DNA of 64,000 nucleotides, taken from assembly GCA_002682825.1 (NCBI GenBank), contig NOKP01000030.1:443924-507923 (forward strand), read 5' to 3'. Each line of letters begins with the position of its first letter. Within the stretch, counting starts at the first letter, position 1. The position numbers and the translations under genes were made by a program. Origin of the DNA: Neonectria sp. B-13 (lineage: Eukaryota > Ascomycota > Sordariomycetes > Hypocreales > Nectriaceae). Shown here piece by piece: positions 47,325 to 58,017 of the stretch. Below the pieces are notes generated by a model. It searched no databases, was not told the origin of the DNA, and worked only from the letters and a program-made list of their open reading frames with translations.

Positions 47325-47746
47325 GCCCTCAGGGCTGTCGAGCTCTGGGACATGATCTCAGACCGTGACGGGCTTGAGGCAGCCATGAGACCCGACAGGT
47401 TAAGCATCGGCCAGAAACAGCTGTTCTCCCTAGCACGGGCAGTGGTGAGGCACCGTGTCCGTATGAACAACCTTGCTGGAGACTCTCCAATCCGGAGCAT
47501 ATTACTACTGGACGAAGCGAGCTCTGGCGTGGACCACGAAACTGAGAAGATGATGCAGAAGGTTATCGGCGCGAATTCAGGCATTACACTATGCTGGCCA
47601 TATTACACAGATTGGATATGATCCTCGATTTTGACAGAGTTATGGTTATGGATCAGGGCCGGATTGTCGAGATTGGGCGTCCTAAGGAATTGTCCGAACA
47701 GCTGGGGACGCGGTTTGGCGAGTTGTGGAAGGCTAGTAGCAAGTAG
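47325..47746 (+). pseudogene. ABCC (MRP-type) transporter relic, C-terminal half of NBD2
   Basis: The frame AVELWDMISDRDGLEAAMRP leads into the ABC signature region RLSIGQKQLFSLARAVVRH and Walker B ILLLDEASSGVDHETE. A frameshift near 47580 then moves into HRLDMILDFDRVMVMDQGRI and EIGRPKELSEQL, the switch-His region and C-terminal end of ABCC proteins, stopping at 47746. Walker A and all membrane segments are absent upstream. A fragment of a full-length transporter; nonfunctional. Confidence 0.82.
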
Positions 47747-47875
47747 GGTTATAAGGATAGTACCTTGTGCGGCGCTGTATAGATACTAAATGAGGTACTG
47801 TATAGTTACTAAATGTTGCTATGTGTGTGTTATGTACCCTATATGTACTGGGGCTGGTGAAGCTATTCAACCATT

Positions 47876-48360
47876 CTACTCATACTCCGGAGGGTCATCT
47901 GGAAAATAGCTGTCCCAAGCGTCCTGCTTGTCCTCATCGGGGGAACAGCAGTAGCTAATCCAGGCATCAAGCGCCATCCATGCGTAGTTATCCGCGTTAG
48001 ACTCCGCTTTCCTGGGCTGGTTGTCTTGGTCCGGATCATTGAGGCCATGGGCGCGTTCGGGGTCATAGGCTGCTCCGCCGTCGTCGTTCTGTTGATCAAC
48101 AATCTGTTCACCCAGCTGGCTAGAAGACCCGACAGTACTGTAGTGCAGAGTTTCATGCAATACGACGCGTGAGAATGTGTCCATTTAGTGCTGGGGTATG
48201 TATCGAGAGTGCCGCAGTCGATGTCTGGGCCAGATGTCGGGCGGTCATAGGCGATGTCGCAGATATGAATCTTCTCCCGCTTGTCGCGGTCCTCATCCGT
48301 TAAAGTATAGGCCAGAGTGCCTTCGTCATCACAGTTGTTGCCAGTGCTACAGCCAAAGTC
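47876..48360 (-). pseudogene. Frameshifted zinc metalloprotease-like relic (HExxH)
   Basis: On the minus strand two frames must be joined. The first reads FGCSTGNNCDDEGTLAY, then KIHICDIAYDRP and DCGTLDTYPSTK. The second starts one base out of phase at MDTFSRVVLHETLHYSTVG and continues to NADNYAWMALDAWISYCC. HETLH is a zinc-binding HExxH motif, and the later NADNYAW fits the third-ligand region of secreted fungal metallopeptidases of the M35-like type. A single missing base near 48184 explains the break, so either the gene is dead or the assembly has an indel. The N-terminal part with signal peptide is not found; a possible upstream exon is unclear. Confidence 0.55.
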
Positions 48361-48904
48361 TATAAGGCATGTGAGTATGTTGAAGTGTTCTCGGTTGACC
48401 GGGCAGGTAATACAACTTAACCTTGTTCTCGCTCTCCCGTTTGTTTCTAGTTGAGGCCTTTTAGATGGCCCAAATTACAGGCTAAGTAATCCGGGCTCTT
48501 TGTCGCAAGCCATGTCATCGTGAGCGCCTGGCTAACTTGGGCAGTCAATGTTCGCGCAGGCTGCACACATCACCAGGCCCTTACCGTTGCTGACGATCAG
48601 CTGACGGATCCGATGACATCATGTGCGAATTACCAGCTAAGTTATGACATAATGACGTTATTGTCCATTAAAAGGCATTGAAGGATAGCTGTATGACCCG
48701 CATCATATCCGTCGCTTGGAACAAAGCCTGCTTTCCAAAGGCTTACTTTCCATGCACGTCGCGTAAAGAGACATGATTGGCTGCAGTATTGCCGCCAGGT
48801 GACTCACAGCCGAGAGGACATCCCTGGTACAAGTTCAGCCTCAGCTAGACTCTAGTCCTTCTTCATTTTCAACTCCTTCACTGAACTTTTGCACTCTAGC
48901 AGTT
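48361..48904. other. Intergenic, about 0.5 kb
   Basis: Contains the promoter of the unknown gene at 48905, with a pyrimidine-rich leader just before the ATG. It may contain eroded upstream exons of the metalloprotease relic. Confidence 0.4.
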
Positions 48905-50095
48905 ATGAACGATTTGAAGATTCACACGGTAATCAATAGCAGATACCCGGTCTTCGACCGCTCGGGCAACCTGCCCTTCAGTATTGTCTTTGGCCTCTGT
49001 CGCCGCTCATCGGAAGATAAGGATCCCCGACCTTTGCGCCTGAATACAGCAAATTCGATTCTGGATGTTCCATATGCGCTTTCCCATAAGTTACTTACAC
49101 TACGTGTGCACGACGCAGAAAGTAAGCGCGACACAGAAGTCGACGTTGGTCAACTAAGTCAACCCGACGGTAAGGAGGTATCCTACTTGACTCTCCCCTC
49201 GCCAGTCGGCAGAACGGAAAACTGGAAAAGGGCTCTGTCAATATATCAATACCAAATTGATCCCAGTAGCAAGCTTGCGTCGTTACTTGAGCCGGGGAAG
49301 AAGTATACGATTCGTAACAAGGCAGGCGAGAATCTGGGCGGGAAGGGATATATGTACGCCGATGAGACGGAGCCCCTGATAGAACAGGAAAGGTCATCAA
49401 CGTCAAATGGCAAACCGAAGTTGGTCAGTAGCAGAGCAGATGGCCGGGTAACCTTCACAGTAGTTCGGTCTCTATCCTGGCCGCCAAAGATACAGACTCG
49501 AATGCACCGGCACAGAAGCGAAGGGGACAACATCAACGATGACCGGAAAAGCGGTGTTACACTGCTTGAAATTACAGTCTTGAACACCAGCACCGAAGCT
49601 ATTAGTGTACAAACCCGCAGCCGCCAACGTTTTCTCGCCCCCCGGGGTCCCATGGAAGCAGAAGAAGCATTTCCACCCGAGGACCCCCGTCCTCGAATTA
49701 TCGACCCAAAAACATCAGCACCCGCTGCGACCATCCAGGTCTTCGACACTGCAACCAACACTGTCGTGCGTGGAACAACCAAACCAGGGGTTTGCGGCCT
49801 ATATCAGAAGCACGACCCTCGCCCAAAGCTGGAGATACTTGTAACTCTCAAGCCGGACGAGCCGCTTGTCAGGCATGTGGACGTTAGCAAGTTACTCTCT
49901 GATTTGCCAGACGGTACATATGGTCTTCAGATGGAGCCTCGGGGCATGTGGTGGTGTGCTGGTAACTGCGAGGACTTTGTGGCAGAGGGCGAAGACCGTG
50001 TGCCACAACATTCATTCCAGACGATGATCCCGCCTTTGATGCTGGAGTGTGAGGACGTTGTAGAGCTGCAAGTAGAGAATGGAGTTGCGAACTAG
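48905..50095 (+). CDS. Conserved-looking protein of unknown function, probable two-domain beta-sandwich
   Basis: Single exon of 396 aa, start ATG 48905. No signal peptide, membrane segment or catalytic motif. The sequence is rich in alternating hydrophobic strands and seems to hold two related modules. Each begins after a charged loop containing a DPRP element (KDPRPLRL near residue 40 and EDPRPRII near residue 258), and each ends in a loop of the LLEPGKKYTIR / LLSDLPDGTYGLQ type before an aromatic or Gly-rich strand. Codon use and absence of stops over 1.2 kb argue that it is a real gene. I do not recognise the family. Confidence 0.65.
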   Translation: MNDLKIHTVINSRYPVFDRSGNLPFSIVFGLCRRSSEDKDPRPLRLNTANSILDVPYALSHKLLTLRVHDAESKRDTEVDVGQLSQPDGKEVSYLTLPSPVGRTENWKRALSIYQYQIDPSSKLASLLEPGKKYTIRNKAGENLGGKGYMYADETEPLIEQERSSTSNGKPKLVSSRADGRVTFTVVRSLSWPPKIQTRMHRHRSEGDNINDDRKSGVTLLEITVLNTSTEAISVQTRSRQRFLAPRGPMEAEEAFPPEDPRPRIIDPKTSAPAATIQVFDTATNTVVRGTTKPGVCGLYQKHDPRPKLEILVTLKPDEPLVRHVDVSKLLSDLPDGTYGLQMEPRGMWWCAGNCEDFVAEGEDRVPQHSFQTMIPPLMLECEDVVELQVENGVAN

Positions 50096-50753
50096 CGTTC
50101 ATCATAGGGCCTATCAAACGATCTTACATTAACCATCTCACTTCCCTGCGATTACTGTTGAAGTAATACCCGTCTCGAACGAACGCGCAGATTGATAATT
50201 TCCTAAAGCTGGGCACATAGCTATGTCCCTCAGCTAAACACTCTGGTATCCCACGCACTCACTCGCTACCACACTCTCCACTTCATGACTATCCCTCTCT
50301 TTTCTGCTTATTTACAACATCTACCCAGTGCAGAAAGCGGCCTTGAGTCTCTAGCCAGTATCATTACTCTTTCCTTACTTTATTCTTTAACTTATGCTAG
50401 TAGCCACATTAAGCGAGACAAGAGAAAGTTGGAGGCACCCTGGTTTCACACGTTCATAATCTGGCCTACCTAGCATTAACAGCTGAAGTCAGAGCTAATC
50501 CACTACTAGATAACATTTGCTTAGGGTACCACAGGGCTAAAACCAGTGCTGAGCTGATCTAATAATACATCTTGGTGGATTATTACACACCATGTTTGCA
50601 CTTAATACAAAGTTTTAAAAGTAGCGATTATTCTACTAATCCTAAACTTAATATAAAGATGGCATTAAATGGGAGTAGCTTCTTATAGTGAGCCTATATT
50701 GGGAAGAGTGAGGGAAAATGGGAGATTGATTGAGATTGCTTGCAACATTTAAC
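50096..50753. other. Convergent 3' intergenic region, AT-rich
   Basis: Lies between the unknown gene (+) and the GH79 gene (-). AT-rich from about 50500 to 50700. No gene seen. Confidence 0.45.
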
Positions 50754-52708
50754 CTAGAGATGAACTAAAACAGCCTCAGAGGCTGCTAGCTTAATGGCAA
50801 CCTGTCCCCTTCGTACACTAAACACCTCAATCTTCTTCTTACCCATAATCGAACAATCTGTGTTCTTGAAGTATTGCCCTAATTACGAGGAGATTAGAAT
50901 TCTTATTATTATACGATCGCATTGGGGAGGATGCGTAGGGTAGTTTATCCTAAAACTATGTTATCAGGGTGGCATCTTACCTCCAATTGTGAGTTCCTTG
51001 GCTGGGCTCCTTTGCGCTAGAGTAGTGATAGTCTCGCTGGAAGGGGCAACCATTCGGTGAGCCTTGACCTTCTTGCCGCGCAATCCCTTAAGCGTGAAGG
51101 TAGTGCTGCTTCGCAGGCCAGTGCCAGAGTAGTAGTCAGTGTTGATAAGCACAGCCTTACAAGGCTCGCCGTTCCTGTAAATGATGTACTGCGCATAGGA
51201 ATCGGTGCCGTCATCGCTGGCAGTGATGTAGTCGGCACCCTCAAGAGCTAAACCAGCCATCCAACCACCGTAGAATGGCGCCTCGACCTGATTGTCTGAC
51301 CACCAGTTGAAGAAGGCTTTTCAAAACATCAGCCCTTGGTCGCTCACGCGAGGGAGCATTGCTCAACATACCTTGATTAATAGTACCCTGGTGGTAATAG
51401 AGTCTCTCGATACCCATGGAGAGAGCTCGTAGAGTCTTATCCAGGACTTGAAGGGCGCCACCAAAGGTCGCATCCATCTCCTCGTCAAGGCCATGGAATC
51501 CAGTTTCACCTACAAGGTAGAATTTGTTAGCATCATTATGTGTAAATGAGCAGAGCAGCTTGGGCTAGGAGAGAAGCTGTGTTTGTACAACGAAGTCCTT
51601 ACCAATGACATAAGGCCGGCCAATAGCTTTGGCCGTCGCGATCTTATCGATAAAATTAGACAAGTCGGCAACAGTCTTAGCATGGTTCATCTCAGCACTC
51701 AAAACGGATTCATTAGAGAGCGCGTAGAGATGCGTGCAGTACGACTTAGTCGCCGCCTTGACGCTCTCATTGTACGCCTCGTTTATCAGGTGGTTGGTGT
51801 TAGGGTAATTCTCGTAGAGAGGAATTGGCACGGCATAACCGCCAGCAGACAAGATTGGGAGAGGGCTGCCCCAGCGGTTAATGAATGCCTGTGCCCATTC
51901 AGCAGCGCTGCTGCCTTCTTGGGTGTAGTTCCAAGGCGCCACAGCTATCGGTTTGTTCCAGACAGAGTAGTACACTGATTTCTCAATCAGCAAGCTATCA
52001 TTTCACCAACTTGACAATCCACTCACAATCAGGCTCGTTTCCAAGCTCAATGGCCGAAAGATAGTCCAGAGCCCGAGCCTTGGCCTCTATTACCGCTTCA
52101 AGCGTGTTGGTGATGTTGTCATCACCGCGGTTGAAACCTAAACATTCGATCATCTATCAATATGTCATCAATAGGCTAACAGGGTTCATACCCAGCATGG
52201 TCTCGGCTCCAAATTCGGCTGCGTTCCTGTTAGCACAACTTTCCCTTTATACCAACAATTGTCGGACCACTTACGGATCAGATCGAAGAATTTGGGTCCA
52301 AAGGTCAATTCCATGGGCGCGACAAGCGGGTTGTCGACATGGTAAGAAACATAGCCCTCAAATTCTGGATCGTATGTCGCTCTATCCTGAGTCGTGCCGC
52401 CGATTCTAATCGGAATCCTTTTGCCATAGAGTGTAGAGAAGTGGTCAAGGCATTGCAGAGGTGATGTGATGTTGGTCATGTAAGACGGCCACATAAAGAA
52501 CTCGAAACTATGAAAGTCAAAACTCTTGATCGCATCGCGCCAGGGGGAGCTGGGCATCTTTGTGCCTGAACTTGACTCACGAAACACCCAAGGGGGTAGG
52601 ATCTAGCTTCGCAGCGCTGGGCGGTATCTTCGGAGGGATGCTATACATCACCCCGGCACTGGCGCTGGTGGCACCCAAGGCCGTGGCAATAACAAGGCGT
52701 TGAAACAT
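50754..52708 (-). CDS. Secreted glycoside hydrolase family 79 (beta-glucuronidase type)
   Basis: Eight exons (52708-52581, 52507-52275, 52218-52192, 52137-52027, 51974-51603, 51509-51372, 51316-50981, 50878-50754) give 489 aa; exon 3 is only 27 nt. Signal peptide MFQRLVIATALGATSASA. The TIM barrel starts GVSFEFFMWPSYMTNITSPL and has RIGGTTQDRATYDP. The acid/base Glu is in AIELGNEPD, and the nucleophile Glu is in VIGETGFHGLDEEM. LPILSAGGYAVP and YHQGTINQAFFNWW are also typical. The C-terminal beta domain ends GQVAIKLAASEAVLVHL, recovered only by splicing in exon 8. Fungal GH79 enzymes release terminal beta-glucuronic acid or its 4-O-methyl form, for example from arabinogalactan. Divergent from the secreted GH78 gene, sharing a promoter with a CGG-N11-CCG site. 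Confidence 0.92.
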
Positions 52709-52997
52709 GACGATGGTTAAGTGTCGATTGGATAGATGATCAGCAATACCAGTGATAGAGTATAGCTGCTCAATTGATACTAATCCTAAGAAGCCGGTAT
52801 CTTATATGAAGTTTTCTGAAGTCACCCAGATTAGTATTCCCCAACGTAATAGAACAGGGGAGTAAACAAAGCCACAGGAAACAGATTAGTCCAGTGGGTC
52901 GGGGAAAATGCTAGTTAGCGTTACTTGCTAACATGACGCAAAAATATCGTACTCGCGGAGAATACGAGCAAGCTTAGACCGGAGAAGGAAAGTACAT

Positions 52998-53014
52998 CGG
53001 AGTATGTCAGTCCG
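52998..53014. promoter_or_regulatory. CGG-N11-CCG palindrome, candidate regulator site 1
   Basis: CGGAGTATGTCAGTCCG. On the minus strand it reads CGGACTGACATACTCCG, whose last ten bases (ACATACTCCG) are identical to site 2 in front of the second GH78. It is 290 bp upstream of GH79 and lies between two divergent cluster genes. Gal4-like Zn2Cys6 dimers recognise this spacing. Confidence 0.55.
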
Positions 53015-54502
53015 ACTGGGGTACCCTCCGCATTTCGGAAGACTCTCCGGCTTGGCATTTACACACAATGCCCAATGGGGCCAACAAGACAGCTCTAATT
53101 ATTTTAATCTCTAAGATAAGGCTAGCAGGTCTGTTGGTAATTTCTGTGGACAGCGCGGACTAGAGCCTCGGTATAGGCTAGGTAATTGCGCATGACCATT
53201 TCAACCTCACACAAGTTAGGATGGACTAGACAGAGGTAGAGACTGAATTCCTTAGTCTCACTCGGGGTAGCTCGGTGCGAGAATCCGAACCATGGGCATG
53301 TTGGGGATTCGAAGATTGACTCCTGTGACATCTGTCAAGGAAATGAACTCGCCATTATCATCCCTGTGTGTTGTTCACCCTTGGGTCCGAATCAAGGTCA
53401 AGGAGTACCATCAAAAACAAAAATACCAGGTTTGGCGAAGGAACTTGTATACAGAAATGCCACTGTAGCAAGTGGAGAGACGTTTGACGACAATATCTTC
53501 ATCCTTTTCCACCCTACCCTTCCAACTAGAACCAATACTGATATTACAGCTCTCTTCCATTTCGGATAACATTAACCGCCAGTTTAGGATATACCGAGGG
53601 ATCTCCTGAACCACTATATAAGTCTGGCTGCTCGTAATCATATTCACAACGATGACCTGATTATTGCTCGATTTGAGAGGCTGTAGCTACTTGCTCCAAC
53701 TGTCTCCTAGCTAGGTTTTACTCGAGCAGTACATTTCTACACTCGCTGTAAGTATATCACTGAAGGATAAATTTGATACTTTTCTTTGCTCTCAGCTCTC
53801 TATTCCTTTGTGACCTAGCTTATATCCAATACCTCGCGTTGCTCCAGTTTGAAACCAAAACTATCCGTGACTGAATTTCATTTTCTTTTCACTATAACGC
53901 AGTAGCTGGTTCAGGTTAGTGGCAGTGGGACAGCGCCTGACATGATGACCTCGCATTTCTCGGCCAACGCATTAAGAGTCCGAGGCTCCGAGTCCCTCGT
54001 ACTTCACCGCGCACTCTCGTATTCTCGTATCGAGTGCGAGACTTTACCCCGCAAACTAACTACCTTAGAGTGTTGCTGTGTATTCTCTAGTGCCAAGAGA
54101 GCACGCGCATTTCACAGAAACAGCAATGCCCCCTACGCCTCGCACTCTTCGGCTTGTCCATACTGGACCCTATGCGACCTAGCAAGACCTCGTTTAGCCC
54201 CCAAACAGCTCAAGCCCTTTAAGATTATTCAATTACCTATCATTTATTCCCGGTTTCCCGCTATTCACACCTCAGGGTTACAGCGTCAACATCACAGACC
54301 CGCTATCTGCGTTACTGTTGTCATCAATTCACGCCTGTCCCCTGTCAATTTAATTAGGTTTGCCCACACCCCTAGGAATGCCCGCCCCGGATTTGCGCGC
54401 GGAATACGTCAACCCGTGGCCTTGGTTTCTCCGCTGAACATTTCGGGCCAAGTCTGGGAGACGAAAACCTTTGATGGTCATCGCTTCGGTGCGATCTTGG
54501 GT

Positions 54503-54508
54503 TATAAA
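54503..54508 (+). promoter_or_regulatory. TATA box of secreted GH78 gene
   Basis: TATAAA in the context GTTATAAAGAGG, 162 bp upstream of the ATG at 54670, followed by a pyrimidine-rich leader (54590-54665). Confidence 0.5.
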
Positions 54509-54669
54509 GAGGGCTGAATTATACATCTCTTGCAAAGTGAAGCTTCGACCTGACAGATACTTTCTCATATTGTCAAACAAAGGCTTTATAGTTCTGCTAC
54601 TCTCACAACTTTTACTATTCTGCTTCATATTTCTTTATCTATTCTCATCGTGTCTCTATTTTCTCTAGA

Positions 54670-57199
54670 ATGTTTGCCAGGCCCGTTCTATATGTGCTTG
54701 CAGTCACCGGCTGGTCAACTCTAGTTGCTAGTAGAGCTGCTCCTCCACTAGGTTTCAGTGATGGAGACGAGGATGCCGCCATAACTTTTGGATCGAAAGG
54801 CGTTGCCACCCTTACGTCCAATGGCAAATCTCCTGGTATACTGGTTCTGGACTATGACTACAACGTGGAAGGTTTCCCAACCTTTGAGGTCGTATCCGTG
54901 AAGGGAAACACCTCCAAGCTCCAAATCACGTATGCGGAATCAAGAGCTGCACTCGATTCCTTCATGGTAAGAAATCTCATCATCTTCCATTCGCCCGCCC
55001 GCGAGCCAGTCTCGTCGAGACTAATATAATTCTATTTAGAGCGATGGTCCCCTCCCGCTGGCTGCTGCTATGGACACTTATCGCGTTAATCAGTACAACA
55101 TCACCAAGCCATCAACAGTCACGAACCGCCTAATTCAGGGCGCATTTCGCTACCAGAAGCTGACCCTCTCCTCTCCCGGGACCCTCGCCCTCAAGAATAT
55201 CGGTGTCAAGCACACTGTCGATACCACGCCTCTGACTAAGCTTGCGGGTAGTTTCGAATGCTCCGATAAAGATCTGACCCGGATCTGGCACGCTGGCGCA
55301 AGAACTGTCCAGCTAACGGAGATCCCGAAGAATTCCATCCCCAACTTTTGGGAGGTCACCAACGAGGGTACTCTCGTCGAGAGCTCCGCGCCTCAAATTC
55401 TCGCTAGCGCTGTTCAGTATACTAGCTACGTTCTGGACTTTGAGGTCAAGCCTCTGACTGGCGAGTTTGGTTTCTCCATCCTAGCCGACACATTGAATGC
55501 TGGCGTATACATATCTTGCAATGTCCTCAACGGCTTTATCTCTGCACATGCTGGATCGACCAACCTGGATACGCTCATTGATTCTGCCGAGTTTCCTGTG
55601 ACTCTCGCTCTTAGCGAATGGCAAACGGTCCATGCTAATGTGGACATGACCGACATCAGCATCTCCATCAACAACAACATGGTCTTCTCCTTCAACCAGT
55701 CTTCCATATTTTATGGCTCCTTCGGCCTTGGTGCAGCCTTTGGTCACTCCGCTGTCTTTCGCAACCTGAAGGCTGCGACTCCTACCGGCGATGGGATCTA
55801 CTTTTCGGCTCTTACGGATAAAAGTTTCCTCGATGACTTCCTTATGGGCACAAATCCCGCCGATACCATCGTGGATGGGTCGAGAAGAGATAGGATTGCC
55901 TATAGCGGCGACCTAGACATCGCTCTCGGGGCGTCCTTCGCAAGCACATATGGCCGATCGTTTATTGATGGTACCCTCGATCTTCTTGGATCCTATCAAA
56001 CCACTCCTGGATTTTTCATCCCCACTGCTAAAATCCAGCAGGAGCCTTTAACACAGCTCCTAGACATTAACGTCACCGGCCTCATTGGCTACTCGCTCAA
56101 TTTCATCACTGCCTTAGCACAAAACTACGAGATGACAGGTGATCTCGCCTTTGCTAACCGGTGGGCCCCCCAGATCACTCTGATGCTAGACTGGGCGCAC
56201 TCGCAACTTGAAAACGGCCTGTTCTCTGTAGCTCAGGCTTCTTTTGGTGGCGACTGGAACTATTACGATCCTGCGCAGACTGGCGTTGTTGCCAAGTTCA
56301 ATGCCGTGTATGCCTACTCGCTGCTTCAGACAGCCCCTTTACTCGGGGCCGCTGGCATCGATGTTTCAGTCTACCAACAGCGTTTGAACAACCTTCGAGA
56401 TGCTATGAACAATCAGCTCTGGGACGAGACCATGGGTGCTTATGTCCTCTCTGAGAGCATGCGTAGCGGATTTGCCCAGGACGCAAACGCTCTCGCAATC
56501 TTAGCTGGGGTACCAAGCGGCAACATCTCAGCATCAGGAATTCTCTCGACCATGGCCAAGGAGCTCTTCCTTCCTGCAGGGCCCCTCGCCTTCTCCAAAC
56601 CTACTGCCAAGGCTGGCTGGGCTCAAAAGATAAGCCCGTATGCTTCGTCATACCATCTCCGCGCTGCCTTTGACTCCGGCGATAGTAAATCTGCGAGGAC
56701 TCTCCTCAAGAGCCTCTGGGCACCAATGGCCAACCCCTCCCACGCCAACTATACCAATTGCTTCTGGGAGACACTTAATACAGACGGAACGCCCGGTCTT
56801 GGTGTCGCCACCTCCCTTTGTCACGGCTGGAGCGCTGGTCCTACAGCCGAACTGAGCCGATTTGTCCTCGGAATTCGGCCTATGAAGCCTGGTTTTGAGC
56901 AGTGGAAAGTCGCACCGCAAACCCTTGGTTTGAAGTGGGCCAAGGGCCGTCAGCGAACTCCCCGGGGCGACATCAGCGTCAACTGGAAATTTGAAGACGG
57001 CCTCCTGCAGATGGAAGTCAAGGGCCCAAGGAGTGGGAGCTCTAAGGGCATTGTTCTTTTGCCTGAACCGATGATTACCCCTGCTGGCAACTCAGTTATC
57101 AAAGTCAATGGTAAGGTCGTCAACAGCGAGACCTTTACTGTGAAGTCAGGCGAGAAATTTGTTCTGAAGCAGTTGAAGGGGCGAGGGAGAAGCTTCTAA
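54670..57199 (+). CDS. Secreted alpha-L-rhamnosidase, GH78-like
   Basis: Two exons (54670-54966, 55040-57199) give 818 aa. Signal peptide MFARPVLYVLAVTGWSTLVAS. An N-terminal beta-sandwich region contains GSFECSDKDLTRIWHAGART, the conserved lead-in to the GH78-type catalytic region. A concanavalin-like insert (about residues 210-350) interrupts it. The (alpha/alpha)6 barrel shows GDLDIALGASFASTYGRSFI, ASFGGDWNYYDPAQTGVVAKF, SGFAQDANALAILAGV and TNCFWETLNTDG, then SLCHGWSAGPTAELSRFVLG. That last segment is the usual GH78 C-terminal signature. The enzyme should release terminal alpha-L-rhamnose from plant glycans or glycosides outside the cell. Catalytic acid and base residues lie in the barrel acidic positions, which I cannot assign with certainty. 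It shares a divergent promoter with GH79. Confidence 0.9.
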
Positions 57200-57713
57200 A
57201 TATACTGAGATTGGAGATAGAGAAATGGGTCTTCTATTTATTCATTCTCATTATATTTATACAACCCTCAAGCACCATCCGTGTTGACAAATTTACGAAG
57301 TATCATGACGTTTTAAGTTCATAAAATATTCATCGTTAAGAAAGCCTAAGCACTTACTTTATAGAAAGAAATTTTCTTTTAAATTTAATTTCATTAATTT
57401 AAAAACTATTCAATACAAACATATTTATGTAATTTTGTAGTAAACACAAAAACAACTTCTCAAGATAGGTGGTTCGAAGCCGTTGCATGGTCGTGTTTCC
57501 CCTTTTCCAACACGAGCAAGTCGCAAAATCAGGCTCTTCAGTGTTCTTCGGCGGTAAAAGGAAGACAATTGTTCCTCATATGAGGCTTTCCTGGGAATAT
57601 TGTCTTCACTGGAGAGGTTATGTCATTCGATTAGAGGGGATTAAATGGGGCGGTGAGAAAGTGGGAGATGGAAAAGCGGGAATTGATGACTTTGTCTGTG
57701 CGTTCGTATTCTT

Positions 57714-57730
57714 CGGCCAAACATACTCCG
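57714..57730. promoter_or_regulatory. CGG-N11-CCG palindrome, candidate regulator site 2
   Basis: CGGCCAAACATACTCCG. Its last ten bases ACATACTCCG match the reverse strand of site 1 (52998-53014) exactly. It is 288 bp before the second GH78 start codon. Confidence 0.6.
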
Positions 57731-57732
57731 TC

Positions 57733-57749
57733 CGGTTCGAGAATCCCCG
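57733..57749. promoter_or_regulatory. CGG-N11-CCG palindrome, candidate regulator site 3
   Basis: CGGTTCGAGAATCCCCG, starting 2 bp after site 2 ends. It has the same spacing but no spacer match to the others. Confidence 0.45.
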
Positions 57750-58017
57750 ACCTCGCTTCAGCTTAGCCCGACGATTCCCTCAACTCACCGCACATGGAAA
57801 TTCGACTCCGTTCTTGGTTATTAAGTTGTGGACTTTGGTTCCTCTGTGAGTGTCTAAATTGTTCTTAGGTGTCTACAAATTCTGTGCAGACGACATTTAA
57901 CCTCATCCTTTGTCTTTGCCATCCCTTGTCTTTGCCATAGGTTGTCAATTGCATCCAGGACAGATCTTTAGACATTGTTACAGTCGTCACTATTTGCTCT
58001 TTGCACTTCGAACAACC

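Larger units (their letters stand above)
52709..54669. promoter_or_regulatory. Divergent promoter: GH79 (-) / secreted GH78 (+)
   Basis: Nearly 2 kb between divergent start codons of two secreted glycosidases. Contains one CGG-N11-CCG palindrome at 52998-53014 and a TATAAA 160 bp before the GH78 start. A plus-strand open frame at 53942-54517 shows no domain and I do not call it a gene. Confidence 0.55.
57200..58017. promoter_or_regulatory. Promoter of the second GH78 gene, with very AT-rich left half
   Basis: The left part (57290-57450) is extremely AT-rich. The right part carries two adjacent CGG-N11-CCG palindromes (57714-57730 and 57733-57749), 270-300 bp before the ATG at 58018. A plus-strand open frame through here (57469-57849) starts at a non-ATG and has no domain. 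Confidence 0.55.

Noticed and set aside
53942..54517. Plus-strand open frame of 191 codons before the secreted GH78 gene
   Set aside because: No domain or exon pattern; the TATA box of the next gene lies inside it (54503). Treated as promoter/leader sequence.
57471..57481. GGTTCGAAGCC, resembling a tRNA T-arm
   Set aside because: Flanking bases do not form a T stem, acceptor stem or anticodon arm.
57469..57849. Plus-strand open frame before the second GH78 gene
   Set aside because: Starts at GTG, no domain, and overlaps the CGG-N11-CCG sites; promoter is the better reading.
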